A stretch of 64,000 nt of DNA from Whalleya microplaca. Taxonomy: Eukaryota > Ascomycota > Sordariomycetes > Xylariales > Xylariaceae. The notes beneath the pieces are model-generated. The model did no database searches, was not told the DNA's origin, and saw only the letters and a list, made by a program, of their open reading frames with translations. The stretch is from positions 62,001 through 126,000 of the forward strand of contig MU385747.1 in the NCBI GenBank assembly GCA_022497155.1, read 5' to 3'. The translations under genes and the position numbers were made by a program. Below are positions 35,197 to 49,036 of this stretch, in pieces; within the stretch, counting starts at the first letter, position 1, and the number at the start of each line of letters is the position of its first letter.

Positions 35197-35963
35197 CCGC
35201 GTTCCCGTTATTGCGAGCGCTAATGCCGCGTAACCTTTTATATATATTTATAAATTTATATCAAATAATTAAATATATCCGGATATAATTAATTATATTA
35301 TAGGCCGCTAAATAGTATAAAAAGCTATTTCGGTAGTTTATTTATATCTCGTTTTTTACCCCCGCTTAAACTATAGCCTTATCGTAAAGTTATTAGATTT
35401 AGTCGCTAATAACCTCTTAATTACAAATTTAAAACGATTAGTTAATTTTTGCCCTTTCGCTATTATTAAAAGCCGCGCTAACTATAAGTATAATAAGCCG
35501 CTTTAATTATATCTTATATATTAATTAAAAGTTTATAAAAAAACATTTTAGTTATATATATTTAAGCTTGCGGCCCGGTGTAGCGAAGTAACGCCCGATA
35601 TAGTAATTATATTAAAAAAAAAGGTTTTTAAGCTTTTTATATACGTAAACCGGCTTTTCCTAACTGTTAAACCGATATATTAAGTAATATTTATGTTTAT
35701 TACTATTATAATAAATAAGGAAGTACCTACTTTCTATTAACGTATATATATAGTTATTAGAATTTATAAAACTCGAATATAAAGTTAATAATAAATAGTT
35801 GTTATCTTTTAATATATTGCCGCTTTTACGCCTATTATAGTAGTAATAAATTAAATATTTTTAAAAGTAGCAGTAGTAATAGCAGTAGTAGTAATAGCAG
35901 TAACAGTACTAATACTACTGCCGCCTATTATATTTTTTAATTCTGCCGGCCTAAAATTAGTAA

Positions 35964-36195
35964 TGTCTTAGGACAGGGTATTAGGGTAAAGGAGGTGCTA
36001 CTTTATGGCTTTAGCTAATCGGAAGTAATTAAGGCGACGGAATAAAAAAGTTACTTATAATAGCGATTGATCGAAAAAAAAGATATGTCTATTATCGGCG
36101 ACGAGGCTGTTTAAGCTATATATATTTTATTTGAGAGTAAAAGAAAAAAAAAGACAAGCGATATATATATATTACGGCACATTAGCCCTATAATA
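35964..36195 (+). repeat. 5' LTR of the large element
   Basis: 232 bp, matching 49037-49268 along its full length. Confidence 0.8.
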
Positions 36196-37874
36196 TTTTT
36201 TTTAAATTTTATTATAAATATTTTTATTATAAAAAAATCTAATTAATTAATATAAACGTAAAAAGTATTTACTTTATTTATTTTTTAAAAGCTTTTGCTT
36301 TAGGCTTAACTGCTTTTTTTTTTATTTAGTTTTATATACTTTCTAATAAACCTACGTTATTTTATATATTCTAATCGATTAGGCTTAATAAAAAAAAGAG
36401 TTTTTTATTAATTAATAATAGTTATACGTCTTTCGTAATTTGCCCAACTATTTTATTTTATAAAAAAAGTAAACTATAGTTATTTTTTTAATATAGTAAA
36501 TTTATTTTTTATCTATTTATATAAAATATAGGCCTTCTTATTTTAATAAGTAGTTTTTTATTATTCTCTTAAAAGGGATTAATATTAATCGAGATTTAGA
36601 AAACTTATATAAGCTTTATATAATTTAAGCTAGCGTCGGGATATCTTTTTTGCTTAAAATAAACTAAAGGTAAAAGTAAACTTAGGTTCGGGTTTTTATT
36701 TTAGTTTATTAAAGCTATTAGGTTAATTAATAATTTTATAAACTACTATTTGCTTTATTTTTATAATTTAGCTTTTTATTTCTCGTTTTTTATTAATAAA
36801 ATAAAGATTTTTATAAAGGCGAAAAAATATAATAAAAAAGCGAAAAAAGCGAAAGATTAAATAAACTATTTAAAAGCTGTAATTAAATTTATTTTATTAT
36901 TATATTATTTAAATAAATTTAATATAAGTAGGAATTATATTATTTTATTAAACTTAAACCTAACATAGTTAATTAAAAATAGCCTAAGTTTTTTTTTTAT
37001 TACAAGTATTTATAGAATTAAATAAAAAAGTAATACAAGTTCTTACTAATATAATAATTAAAAAGAAGTAAAAGCTCCCTTTCTTTTTAACGTTAATAAT
37101 TATAGGGTTACGTAAATATATAAATGCCGTTAATATAAGGAACCGGAAATTATTTAAGACAATTCGAAAAAAAAATTAGTCGTTAATTTAAGTAACTTTT
37201 TAATTAAGTTTTATAATAGTCTTAAAATAAACCTCCGTTTTAATAAGTCTTTTTTTAAAAGTAGTAATATTTATTTAAATTATAGTAGCCATAAAAATAG
37301 TATTATAATATTAACGTCTATAATAAATAAAAAAAGTATTATATAAATTTAATGTTTTATTTATTTTTTATTTATTTTTATTATAATTAAAAAAGACGTT
37401 TTAATTAGAAGTAATTTTAGGTACTTTATTATTTCTAATTAATAAAAAATTTATTTTTAAGGAATCGATAATTTATTTAATTTTTTATTTTAAATATTAT
37501 AGCTTATTTTTAGTCTAAAGTTTAAATTTATATATCTTAATAAAAAAGCCGCGAAATTAATTAATAATATAAAAATTAATATTAGCTGCTATAATAAACG
37601 CATTAAAATTTAAAAAGGGAAGTTACTTTTATAAAAGCGAATTAATAAATAAGATTATTTTAGCTTTATATTTAAAGTCGGAATTAGCCGCAAATTTAAT
37701 TTTAGCCTTATTTTTAGATATAGCCTTAAACTTAATATTAGCTTTCGAAATAAGCTTAAAGTTTTTACGGGCCGCTTAATTAACTTTTTTATTTTTGTTC
37801 CGGTTTTTATGCCTGTTTTTCCTTTTTTAGGTGACTTTTTAAATTATAATAGCTATAACGATATTTTAATATAT

Positions 37875-38173
37875 TGTCTTGGGACAGGGTGTTAGGGTAA
37901 AGCGAAAGTGAAATATATCAAGTTAAAAATGAGTGTATATTAGCTGCCAGAGCTATATGTGTGTAACTATTTGACTATTTAGTAATATCTATAGTAAAAA
38001 AATGAAAAAAATGTGAGAGAAAAGGTCAGCTAAATATAGGTATGTGATCCACTGTAAATTGCCTTATGGAGTGCCTTATAGATACCCTGTGAAATGCTTT
38101 ATGACGTGGCTTTAGGAGGCTTTTAGTGGCTTTTAAGCTGCTGTTAATACCCGTAATCCCCTGCCTTATTATA
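37875..38173 (+). repeat. 5' LTR of nested element
   Basis: 299 bp; less RIP-mutated than its partner at 39217-39515. Confidence 0.75.
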
Positions 38174-38182
38174 TCCCTCCCT

Positions 38183-38217
38183 GATTTTTTAGCTAGCGTT
38201 TACGCAGCTGAAAAATC
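38183..38217 (+). repeat. Short hairpin next to 5' LTR
   Basis: GATTTTTTAGC and GCTGAAAAATC can pair across a 13-nt loop; an A22 run follows at 38218-38239. It could be a packaging or dimerisation signal of the element. Confidence 0.6.
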
Positions 38218-38309
38218 AAAAAAAAAAAAAAAAAAAAAATGAAAACACGTCCCACACTTGAATGCCTGACCTTTAGATCTGAAAAAAAAAACTTTTTACC
38301 CCAGGGACC

Positions 38310-38670
38310 TTAGGGTAATAGGTTAAATAGCCACAGCTATTAGTAGCAACAGCAGCAAGTCAAGTTAGGTAGCTATAGCTTATAGCTAATTAGTAGCAAG
38401 TTAGGTAACAGCAAGTGATAATAGGTTAGCTAGCTATAGTTAGCCACGGCTTTTAATAGGTTAAATAGCTACAGCTATTAGCAGCAGCAGCAGGTCAGGT
38501 GATAACAGGTCAGCTAGCCATAGCTATTAGTAGCAGCAGGTTAGGTTAGGTAACTTTCCTGTAAGCCTCCCTAGCAGCTGATAGTAGGTCAGCAGGTGAT
38601 AGCAGGTTAGCAGGTGACAGCAGGTCAGCTAGCCATAGCTATTAGCAGCAGCAGCTGATAGCCTCCCTTG
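38310..38670 (+). repeat. AGC-rich imperfect tandem array inside nested element
   Basis: Repeated words AATAGGTTAAATAGC, AGCTATTAG-AGCAGCAG and CAGGT-AG-TGATA recur several times with variable spacing. CA dinucleotides are largely intact, unlike the flanking RIP block. Confidence 0.7.
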
Positions 38671-39216
38671 CTACTAAAGGTGGCATTTAAGTGATAAGGT
38701 GTATTAGGGTGTGTAAAAAAGTATCATCCGATATTGTCGTCTATATAAATTATATACGTGTTAATAGCTGGCTACATTTAGCCATATATTAATAGTATAA
38801 TTAGCTTATTACCGTTGCCTATATAAAAATAGACAGGTTTATATATAAAAATATACGGTCTAATATCTCTAGTATTATCGCGCTTTATATTTCTGGTGTT
38901 TTATATAAAAAAAAAGAAAATTCGTAAATCGTAAGTAACAAGTGATATAAATGTAATATATAAATAAAACAGCTGGCTAGCTATCGATTAAATATATAGC
39001 TTAGTTCGATTTATATAAAAGACAGGTAGTTATCGGACGAAATGGAATAATCGCATATAATATATCGGATAAAGATAAAATAAGCTTGACAATATATACT
39101 TTAAGTAATTATTACTAGTAAATTTTATGCCTCCGTAACTTGTAGTATAAAAAGGACTATTTTACTCGATTGATTAAAAGGCAAGGAAATTAAGGCTTAT
39201 CCGGGAGTAAGCTAAA

Positions 39217-39515
39217 TGTCTTAGGATAAAGTGTTAGGGTAAAGCGAAAATGAAATATATTAAGTTAAAAATAAGTGTATATTAGCTGCCAGAGCTATAT
39301 ATATATAACTATCTAATTATTTAGTAATATCTGTGGTAAAAAAGTGAAAAAGATATGAGGGAAAAGGTCAGCTAAATACAGGTATGTGATCCACTATAAA
39401 TTGCCTTATAAAATGCCCTGTGAATACCTTGTGGAATGCCCTATAACGTGGCTCTAGGGGGCTTCTAGTGGCTTTTAAGCTGCTATCAATACCCGTAATC
39501 CCCTGCCCCATTATA
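39217..39515 (+). repeat. 3' LTR of nested element
   Basis: 299 bp; differs from the 5' copy mainly by transitions (e.g. GGACAGGG to GGATAAAG). Confidence 0.75.
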
Positions 39516-42500
39516 ATATAAAAAGTAAAGTTTAAAGTATAATATTATAGCAATAAGCTAATATAAAATTATAGAAAAACTGAATTAATTAATTAAAAAT
39601 AATAAAAAAAAAAAAAAGTTAATAAGTAGTTAAGTAAAAGTTATTAATAAGTTGGTATAAAAAAAACTTTTTTACGTTAGGTTTTAATTTATAATAAATA
39701 AAAGTAAATTAGGAAGTCTTTTTTATTTTTAATTAGTTATTTAAATTTATAATAAGTTAAATATTAAATATAATAAGGCATTTAAGTTATTGTTGCTGAT
39801 TTTAAAAGTCGGCTTACTCGATCTAGCTTTAATACACTTTTTAAGCTATTTATTATACTTTTTACTTATTTTATTCTTATATTTTATATTTTTTTTTTCC
39901 TTTTAATAATTACTAACTTAACTATTTATTCTTTATTTTCGCTTTATAGTATTTACTTAATTAATTATTCGTAATTATATTATAAAGCTTATTATTATAT
40001 AGGGGGCAAAAAGGAGAGAAGGGAATTTTTTTTATCAGATTTTTACATAAGTCGTCTATTTCCTTTTCTTTTATAAAGGGTTTTATATTTGGGAATTAAA
40101 TCTTTTATTATAATAACGTTAATTAAGAGTTAAATAATTTTAAACGTTTTTATCGGGTTATAATAATTCGTTAAAATCTAATAAATATTTAGGACGAAAC
40201 ATATATTAATAATCTTTCTTTTAGAATTTATAAAATAGGTATTAAATTCCCGTTATTTAATCGAGTTAAATTTTATTAAAATAATTCTAGTTTTTATAAT
40301 TTTTTTTTTCGACTTTTTTATCCCGTTTTATTTTATTATCGCTTTTTTTCTAAAGTAGGTAAATCGGTTATATAAATAATTAGGAACTTTCGTTATTTTT
40401 TTTTTATCGATTTATATTTTAGCGTTAAGTTCCTTTTACGTTCTAGGTCTACTGTTTTTAAGCGATTAAGAATTTTTAATTCGATAATAAAAAACGTTAA
40501 TTATATTTCTAGTTTTTATTTTAGTATTAAATTTAGTTATTTTAATTTAAAAATTAATAAAAATAAGCTGTTTTAATTCTAGAAGAATAATATAAACTAT
40601 TATTTTTTAAAGGCTAATATAATAAATAAGTTTATTTAGGTAAGTTTTTTTTTTATTTAACGTATGTAATTTTTACTAATTAATGTAAGATAATTTAATT
40701 AGTGGAAATTAGATTTTTTAATAGTTTTAGGGAAGGTTAGTATTATATTTGGGAATTTATAGCCTCGAAATTTTATTGTAAAGGTTAAATATAAAAGCCT
40801 GCCCTAAAATATATTAAGTATTTTAAAGTAACGAAATACTTTTTTAATTAACGATATCTTTTTTTTATCAAGATTTATAAAATTAACCCTATTAATAACT
40901 TAATGTTTCGCTTAATTAAAAATTACTGTATATAATTTAGAGTTTTTATTTAAAAATATAATATTTATAATAAAGTTTTTTACTAGCTTTACAAGAATCG
41001 GTTTATTAGTTTTAAAGATAGGCGTTATAATAAAATATAGCTATTTTATAAATGTCGATTAATAAAAAGCTGGTTTAAAGGTTTATATAGAAATTATATA
41101 GTCGGTATTTAAGTAAATAAATATTTATTTCGGGATAAAAAGTATATATATTTACAAGTTTATCGATCGAGAGATTTTTTTTTAATAGCGATATTAATTA
41201 CGATAATTCTATTTTAATAAGTCGTTTTATAAGTAATATATATTTAGGCTAAATTATTAAGGAAATCTGTTTTTTTTTACCAAAATTATAGACGGCTTTA
41301 TTTATAATTTGCAATAGTTTTTTTCGTTTAATTAATTAATTATATATTAGAGTTTTCGATTATATTTTTTAATTTAAGCTTCTTTTTTTTATTACTTCTT
41401 TATATTTGTTGTAACTTTATAAAACCCTGTTTTTATAAAATATTAATTTATATAAAACGTAAAAAAAAATAATTTAATCTGTTAGTACTATTTTTTTAAT
41501 ATTCGATTATAGGTTTTTCGCTCCGCTAATAATATTTTAGGTAATTTAATTTTAATTATTTTTTTAGGTATTCTATCTTTTATAATCCTTTAATTTTTAT
41601 TAGGCTTAATTTTTTTAGTCTGGCTATAGGTTACCGGGCCTTTTTATATATTCTTATTTTAATATAATATATTATTATCTACTAGTTTAGGGCTTTTTTA
41701 ATTATCCCCTATTTTATTATAGTTACCTGGCTAATAGTTATTATAAGGTTTATTAAATTTTTAATACTTTTTTATATTTCGAATAAATCCTTTTAATCGA
41801 TTAGAAAAAAATATTCCTTATAATATTACCCCGTTTAATTTTTTAAAAAAAATTTGTTTTATTTTTGTTTTTTTATAATTTAATAGGGCTTAGTTTATTT
41901 ATATTTTAGCTTTTTGTTTTTAGATATATCGATATCCCGTATTATATTATAGAGTAAAATTAGGCTGCTTTATTTTAATAATTCCAACTATTTTTTTAAT
42001 AGGTGTTATCGATTATTTTATTCCGCCGCTTTGTTTTGCTTTTTTGTCAGGATTTATATTATTTTTGCGACATTTTTGTCTTATTATTTAAATATTTTTA
42101 TTTTTTTAATAATAAGATTTTTTTTATTATAAATATCCGACTAATTAAGGACTTATTAAAATGGTAAAACTATTTTAATCGGTATAATAGGTTTTTTATT
42201 ATAGACTAGTTTATATAATATAAACTTATGTTTTTATATGGACGTTTGATTAGTTTGAAATATAGTTTTAAATTTTTTAACTTATAATTTATTAGTTTTT
42301 TCTGTTATATATATAAGGGATTTTATAATTAATTAATGGCTTACCTTTATTTATCCTTATGTCTGAAAGTAATATACGGGTTTAATTTATACTTTAATAC
42401 CTAGCTATATAATATTTTTAGTTATTTCTGCCTTATTTTTTAAGCCTTTATTATATTTAATTATTATAGGAATATTATAGTTAGTATAAATATAGTTTTA

Positions 42501-45500
42501 AAGAAATTTCTATATTTTAATTATTATTATATTTTTTAATGCTTTAGCTTTAGGTTACCCTAATAGCTTATCTTTTGTTTTAATAATAGCCGAATATTTA
42601 TTATTATTTAAGAAAAACTAAATATTAATAATTTAAATAATTAGTAACTATTTTAGCGTTAAAAAAAGTTCTTGATTTTTAAATTGTCTATCCGCAAAGG
42701 GCTGGCATTTTAGGCAATATTTAACGACAGTTTGGATTTTTTAATATATCTCTTTTTAATAGTAAAATTTAATTATTTTATTATAAGTTGATTCTCGTTT
42801 TTAATATATTTTAACTCTCGAGTAATAATTTTTAATAATACGCTTTCGTTAATTAATATTATTAACGATACACTATTAGCTATATTTTTTATAAAGTTTT
42901 TGTTATAGAATTTTTTTTTAGATTATATATTTAATAGTTTTATTTCGGAAGCTTATTTTCGTATAATGTTATTTTATTATATTAGAACTTTTTAATCGAT
43001 TAAGTAGCTTTAAGGTATTAAGGTATATTGCGATTTTTTAGGAAGTTTTGGACCAGTTTTTTAGCGGGTATAAAATAATAAATAATAGGGAGAATTCCGG
43101 TATTTTATATATTAGTTTATTTGATTAAGGTATTTTTATTATAAGGATATTAAGTTAGATATTAATAAAATTGTCGACTTTTTTTTTCTATTAATTATTT
43201 AGTTTATCGGACGGCTTTAATAATTTATATAATAAATTATTTACTATTTAATATCGTTTCTTAAAGATATATTTTATTTTAAAATTAAATATTTTAATAA
43301 AAATTATTTACCGGATTAATGCCGCGTTAGGTAGGCTGGAGAATCTATTATTTAATTAAGCGATTAAAATTTTAATATTAGTTTTAAAAATAAATCTCGT
43401 ACTATAAAAATAATTTCGCAATTATTAAAAAGACTTAATTATTTTAAGGCATTTTTGTTTTATAATATTATAATTAAGTTCTGGCTTTTTTTATATATTA
43501 GATTTAAATTTTATAAATTAAATATATTTATTAATTTCTTATTTTAATATATACTTTTATTTAATGTTTAATATATTAACTTTAAATTAAATAATATATC
43601 CGTTTATATAATTAAAAGTAATTAAATAGGGTATATTAATTAACGCTATTTTAAGTTTATTTATAGCTTATTATTATTTTATTTTTTATTTTTAATTTAC
43701 GTTTTTCCGGAGAAGTTTTATTAGTAATAAAGTAATTAATATATAATATACGATTTATATATAATAATAAACTGTAATTTTTAGGAATGCCTGCATTTTA
43801 GAAATATTGCTATAAGGTATTTATTTCGTAATTTTAATAACTTTAACTTAATTAAAAGAACGACTATTAATACTATATAAATAGCCGATAATAACGGTAG
43901 CGTTTTTATATTAATTACTTTTTTTTATATTAGCTATAGTTTCTACTAGTTTAAAATTAAATAAGATATTATTGATATTTTTTAAATATTTATAGATAAA
44001 TTGTTTTATTTCTGGTGTAATTTTTTAATTATTATATTTCGTTTTTAGCCTTTTAATATTAATATTATTAAAGAATAGTTTGTATTTATCGGATATAAGA
44101 TCAAATAAGATCCGGGTAATAATATATAAAAATTATACTACCGAATTAATCTTTTCTTATAACAAAATCGTTATTTGAAAAAGCCCGATCGGCGTTAAAA
44201 ATATAATATAATCTTTACTAAATATAAATAATAATATTTAATTATATCTTAAAAAAAAATCTACTATAGAAATTATTATTTATATAATAAATTTCTCCGT
44301 AAATTTGTTATAATTACTCGAAAAAAAGACGTTTCGTATTTATATAGCGTTTAATTTTATAGCCGAATTAATTAACCAAAAGTTTTTATTTTTTTTTAAT
44401 TATAAATTAAGCATTACGGTATAAGGTATAGGATTTTTTTAATATTTTATTTTTGAGCTAATTTTATAAAATATTTAAGACCCGTATTTTGAATAACGCT
44501 AGAATAAAAATTAATTTAGCTTATTATATATTATATAATATTGTTTTGATTTTATACAAAAAAAATATTTTTTCCCTAATTTAGCTGATTTTTATAAAAT
44601 CTTAAGCTAGTGTTATTTTTTATCGATAAAAAATTTCGATTAGTATTGCTTTTTTTTAATTTGTAAGCTTTATATTTAGTAGTTTTATTTTAATAACGTT
44701 TAAGCGTTTTTTTATTAATTTAATATCTCGTAATGCGGAAACAAAACGCGGAATAATATTTTTATATTTTTTGTTTATTTTAAATATATTTTAGGGTTTA
44801 AAATTTGGCTTTATATTTTATAATATCGCTTGTTTTTAATTAATTAATTTTAGAGGGACTATATTATCCGATTCGGTATTATCGATTAAGTAAATTTTTT
44901 ATATTTTTAGTTTATATATTATATATAATTTGATTTCGTTTTTCCGTAATATTTTTTTACGATATAATGTTATATACCGTATTATTTATTTGGATTTTTT
45001 TCTAATGGTTTTTTATAATAGGCTTAATAAATAATTATTAGATAGCAAGGCTTATATTTGATTGCTATTTTAGAGTATTTTATCGATAGTAATTTTTATC
45101 TATTTACCGACTTATTTTAAACTTAAGTTATTTTAAATTATATTTTTAAATTTCGCTAAATTTATTATTACTGTAATATTTTAAAGTTTTTATTTATTAT
45201 CGACCTGGCTTTTAGTATCGGCGGTTATTAATTTTCCGAAAGATTTATAACGTCGGCTAAGGTTCGTTTAGCTAGCTTATTATATATAAAGGGTATTACA
45301 ATTCTAATATTTCCGAAAAATATCGAAACTATTAATAAACCTTTTTTAAAGTAAATGATTATATATAATTAGAAAATAAAATTAAAGCCAAAAAATAACG
45401 GGAATATAGTTTTAGAGTTTCTAACTATATAAATTAATAACAGCAAGCTATAGTTTACTAATTATATAAGTCTTTTAATTAGGCTAAAATTTTTAGTTCT

Positions 45501-46550
45501 ATTATTTATTAATATATTAAAGCCGGATTACGTAATTTTAATTTTTCGTATAAGTATTTAATATTTAAAAATATATAATTATATAATAATATTTAATTAA
45601 ATATTTATATTAATAATTATAGTAATTAAGTTCTTATATTTTTTAAAGCTAATTTTTATAATTAATCGGGATAATAATTAGATATATATTTTAATATCCC
45701 AAATAAATACCGGCAAAAGTGCTATAATAATTTAGGTAGCGTTATTAGATATTATAAATATATTATTAATCGATATATTCGTAAGGCTATTTTAAAATTT
45801 ATTAGGCGTAAAGACTAGCTATAATACGTTTGGTATAGGATTAGATTAAAATTACTATTTTTATTATTATTAATAAATTATTTCGGCTAGAAAGATATAA
45901 ATCGTTTTATAAGGTTTTTAACTTATTTTATTTATTTTATCGAATAAATATTAGAGTAATATTTTATTAAATCCCGTATAATATTTAATTAGATTATTTT
46001 ATAAGACTTTAAATTTTTTCGTTACATTTTTAAAGATCTTTTTTTTTTAGTATTCCGAAGTTAAAGCTGAGGCTGGTTAATTAAATATAATGTTTTTTGG
46101 TATATTAGCCTGGGTTTGTTTCGGCGTTTTTAAGATTATTAAAGGTAGAGGGTTTGGTTTTAGTAGTATTTTATCGATCGTTTTTTTTACGGATATATTA
46201 CTGTCTATATTTTTATGCCTTTTTAATATTAAGACGTTAATTTTATTTTTGCTTTTATATTAAAACAGCTTAATTATTATTTTATATATAGAATTCCCGC
46301 TTTTATTAATAGTTAGTTTTTTTTAAAAGTAATTTTATAGGTTTATAAATTTATAAAAGGTATTATTTTTTAGGCTTTTTATTTTAATATTGTTAACTTT
46401 TAAATCTATAGCTAATATCGTTTCCGGGTTGTAATTTTATAAATTAATTATTAATCGAGTAAAATTATAGTTTTATTTAAACTTTATATCTTTTTCGATT
46501 TTGTTATATTTATAAAAGTAATAATAAGTTAATTTCCGAATTTAAGTATT

Positions 46551-46724
46551 TAATATAGAATGTATAGGGTGGAGTAGTATATTGTACGAAAGATAGAGAT
46601 CTAGCATTTAAGTTGCAGCGGAGCTGCACCTTAAATGCTTAGGATCTCTTATCTTTCTTATCTACCTTATCTTATCTAAGCTAAGCTAGCCCTGAGGGAT
46701 AGGGGCCCGTAAGGCCCCGTATCA
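46551..46724 (+). mobile_element. Solo LTR, 174 bp, with large internal hairpin
   Basis: GTATT flanks both ends (46546-46550 and 46725-46729). The element starts TAATA, which would be TGATA before one RIP-type G-to-A change, and ends TATCA, giving matching inverted ends. The interior is almost free of RIP. It contains an inverted repeat of about 30 bp (GATCT-AGCATTTAAG-TGCAGC against GCTGCA-CTTAAATGCT) that would form a long hairpin. Confidence 0.65.
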
Positions 46725-49036
46725 GTATTATATATTTTTATTTTATATAAAAATTATAGGCAGGCTTAAATAATATTTTTTTTATTTATTTTACTTGCGG
46801 TAATTATATATTTAAAGAATAAGATATTTCTAATTTCGGGAGTAGTTTAAAAATTTCCGATAAAATATCTCTTAAGTTAATTATTATATTATATTATGTT
46901 ATCGCGGCTTAACGATGCTATTAGGGAGTAAGTAGTAAAAAAGTGGCTTAATTTTCCGCAAAAGAAATAAATATTTCGATTATACCCTTGGAATAATATC
47001 GGTTATAATATATATCGACTGTTTTAATTTTATCGGCTATTATATTTTTTATATTTTTTTTTATTTAAAAGCCTGGTGTAATAAATATTAAGAGATATAT
47101 TTTTTGCTTTACGTTTTTAAGTATTTTATTAAATAGAAGTTTTTTTTTATAGGATATAGTATTTTAATTTCGGTAATATTAATTAAAGTTTTTTTATAAA
47201 TATAGTAAGATTTTCGTTAGTTTTAAGTTATGCGATAGATATTTGTTTTATAAATTTAATTAGGTTTTTTATTTTATCTGGCTGGGAAAATGGACTTTTT
47301 TTTTTAGAATAACTTTAGGCTGTTTTAGGTTTGCTGGTAGTAAGCGGAACCGAACCGAACGTTAACGATTAACTAATTTATTTTTATGCGGTCGATCGGG
47401 TAAAACCTATCGGATATTGCAGCTATTATGGTTTATTAAGCCGACTATAGTATCCGTTTATATATATATAACGTTTTAGGTTTTTTTATAATCTAATTTA
47501 AAAAGTTTGTTATATAATTTCGAATAAAATTATATAATCTGCTTAATAACTTTTTGATTGATTTTTTGTTATAAACTATTAACAAAAATGGCGTTTTATT
47601 TTTTAATTTTCCCTTATTTCCGGACGTTTTTTACCCGAACCGAATGATTTAAAATATAATAATAAATTTTTGTTAGTTCGAATAATCTGTTACCTTTTTT
47701 TAGGTTTTTTAATTATTTTATAGGGGTTTTTGTTTATTTTAGGTTATTAATTTTAAAATATCGCTTTAAAATTGCTTTTGTTTTTTTTAAATAGTAATAC
47801 CTTTTAGTAAAGTTTCGATTTGTCGTTTATTAGTTTAATTATCCGTTTAATATAATATTTCCCTAATTTTAACATTATTTTTTAAGCCGTATTTATTAAA
47901 TATATATATTATATTTTCGATTTAATTTATAATATTATTTTTATCGAATAAAAGCTATAGGTAGTTTTAAGGGTTTAGTAACGTAGCTGTTATTGTGAAT
48001 TTAATTTTTCCGATTATAGTAAGTCGTTTTTAATCGGAAGCTATATTTTAATTTGTAGGCTTTTTATCGATTTATATATTTTTTATTGTATTAAAAAATA
48101 AAGTTTTTTAGCTAGTTGTTTTTAATTAAGTGTTTTAATTATATAATGCCGAGTTTTTTTTGTTTTACTGGTATTTTCGATTAGTAGTAAGGTTAATAGT
48201 CCTTTAATTATTAGTTAGTCGGAAGGATTTCTTTTTAGCTGTATTTGGTATAGTTTAAGATGTTTTATTATTTAGCTGTTTTAATTTTTTAGTTATACTT
48301 GATTTTAAAGGAATATATTCTATTTTTTTTAATCGTGCTAGGTTATAGTTTTATAATATTTTAGATATAAGATTGTAATTATTTTTTAGGATGTTAATAA
48401 TAGCCTTAAAGATTAGGAAATTTTTAAAGAGGATCTCGATAATAAGTCGCTAATTTAGCTATTATATTATATTAATTAATTAATTACGTAATAAGATTAT
48501 TTATAGGCTAATTAAAAGCTCGGATATTATTTTTATTACTTAAATTTTACTTTAGTTTATTTTATAAGTTTAAATTGTAGCATATTTTTATATATTATTT
48601 GCTATATATTTTATGATTTTTTAATTTTTCCTAATTTTTTGTGCTGTTAATCTTCTCGTATTTAACTTGTTTTATTGGAACTTATATTTTTCTGTATTTT
48701 TATATTACTATATTTTCGTGTTTTCTGTACTTTATATTTTTTATATTTTTATATTTTTATATTATTAGCTTATTAATATATGTTATAGGTTTTTTATAGG
48801 TTTTTTTATTAATTTATTTATTTTTGGCATTACTTTTTTATTTTAGATAATCGTTTATTGTTAGTTCTTTTTTTTAGTTAGTGCTTTTTTTTTATAAGTT
48901 CGGTTAGTTTAGTGGTTTTAGGAGTTTTATTAAAGTCCTTTTCTTTTGGTTTTATTTTATTGCTGCCTTTATTTAGACTGTTTTTTTTGATTAATTAAAA
49001 AGGCGAAAAAGTTAAAGCTTATCCGGGAGAGCTAAA

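Larger units (their letters stand above)
37875..39515 (+). mobile_element. Nested 1.64-kb non-autonomous LTR element
   Basis: Direct repeats of 299 bp at 37875-38173 and 39217-39515 start TGTCTTRGGAYARRGTG and end CCCCTGCCYYATTATA. ATAT flanks both outer ends (37871-37874 and 39516-39519). The internal 1.04 kb has no ORF. It begins with a hairpin (38183-38217), an A22 run and an AGC-rich repeat array, and ends with a polypurine tract (GGCTTATCCGGGAGTAAGCTAAA region) nearly identical to that of the surrounding large element. It is much less AT-rich than its surroundings, so it is probably younger. Size and lack of coding capacity fit a TRIM/LARD-like parasite mobilised by a related autonomous element. 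Confidence 0.75.

Noticed and set aside
39520..49000. Reverse transcriptase or integrase domains inside the large element
   Set aside because: I could not read any conserved motif in either strand after RIP; claiming a superfamily would be guesswork.
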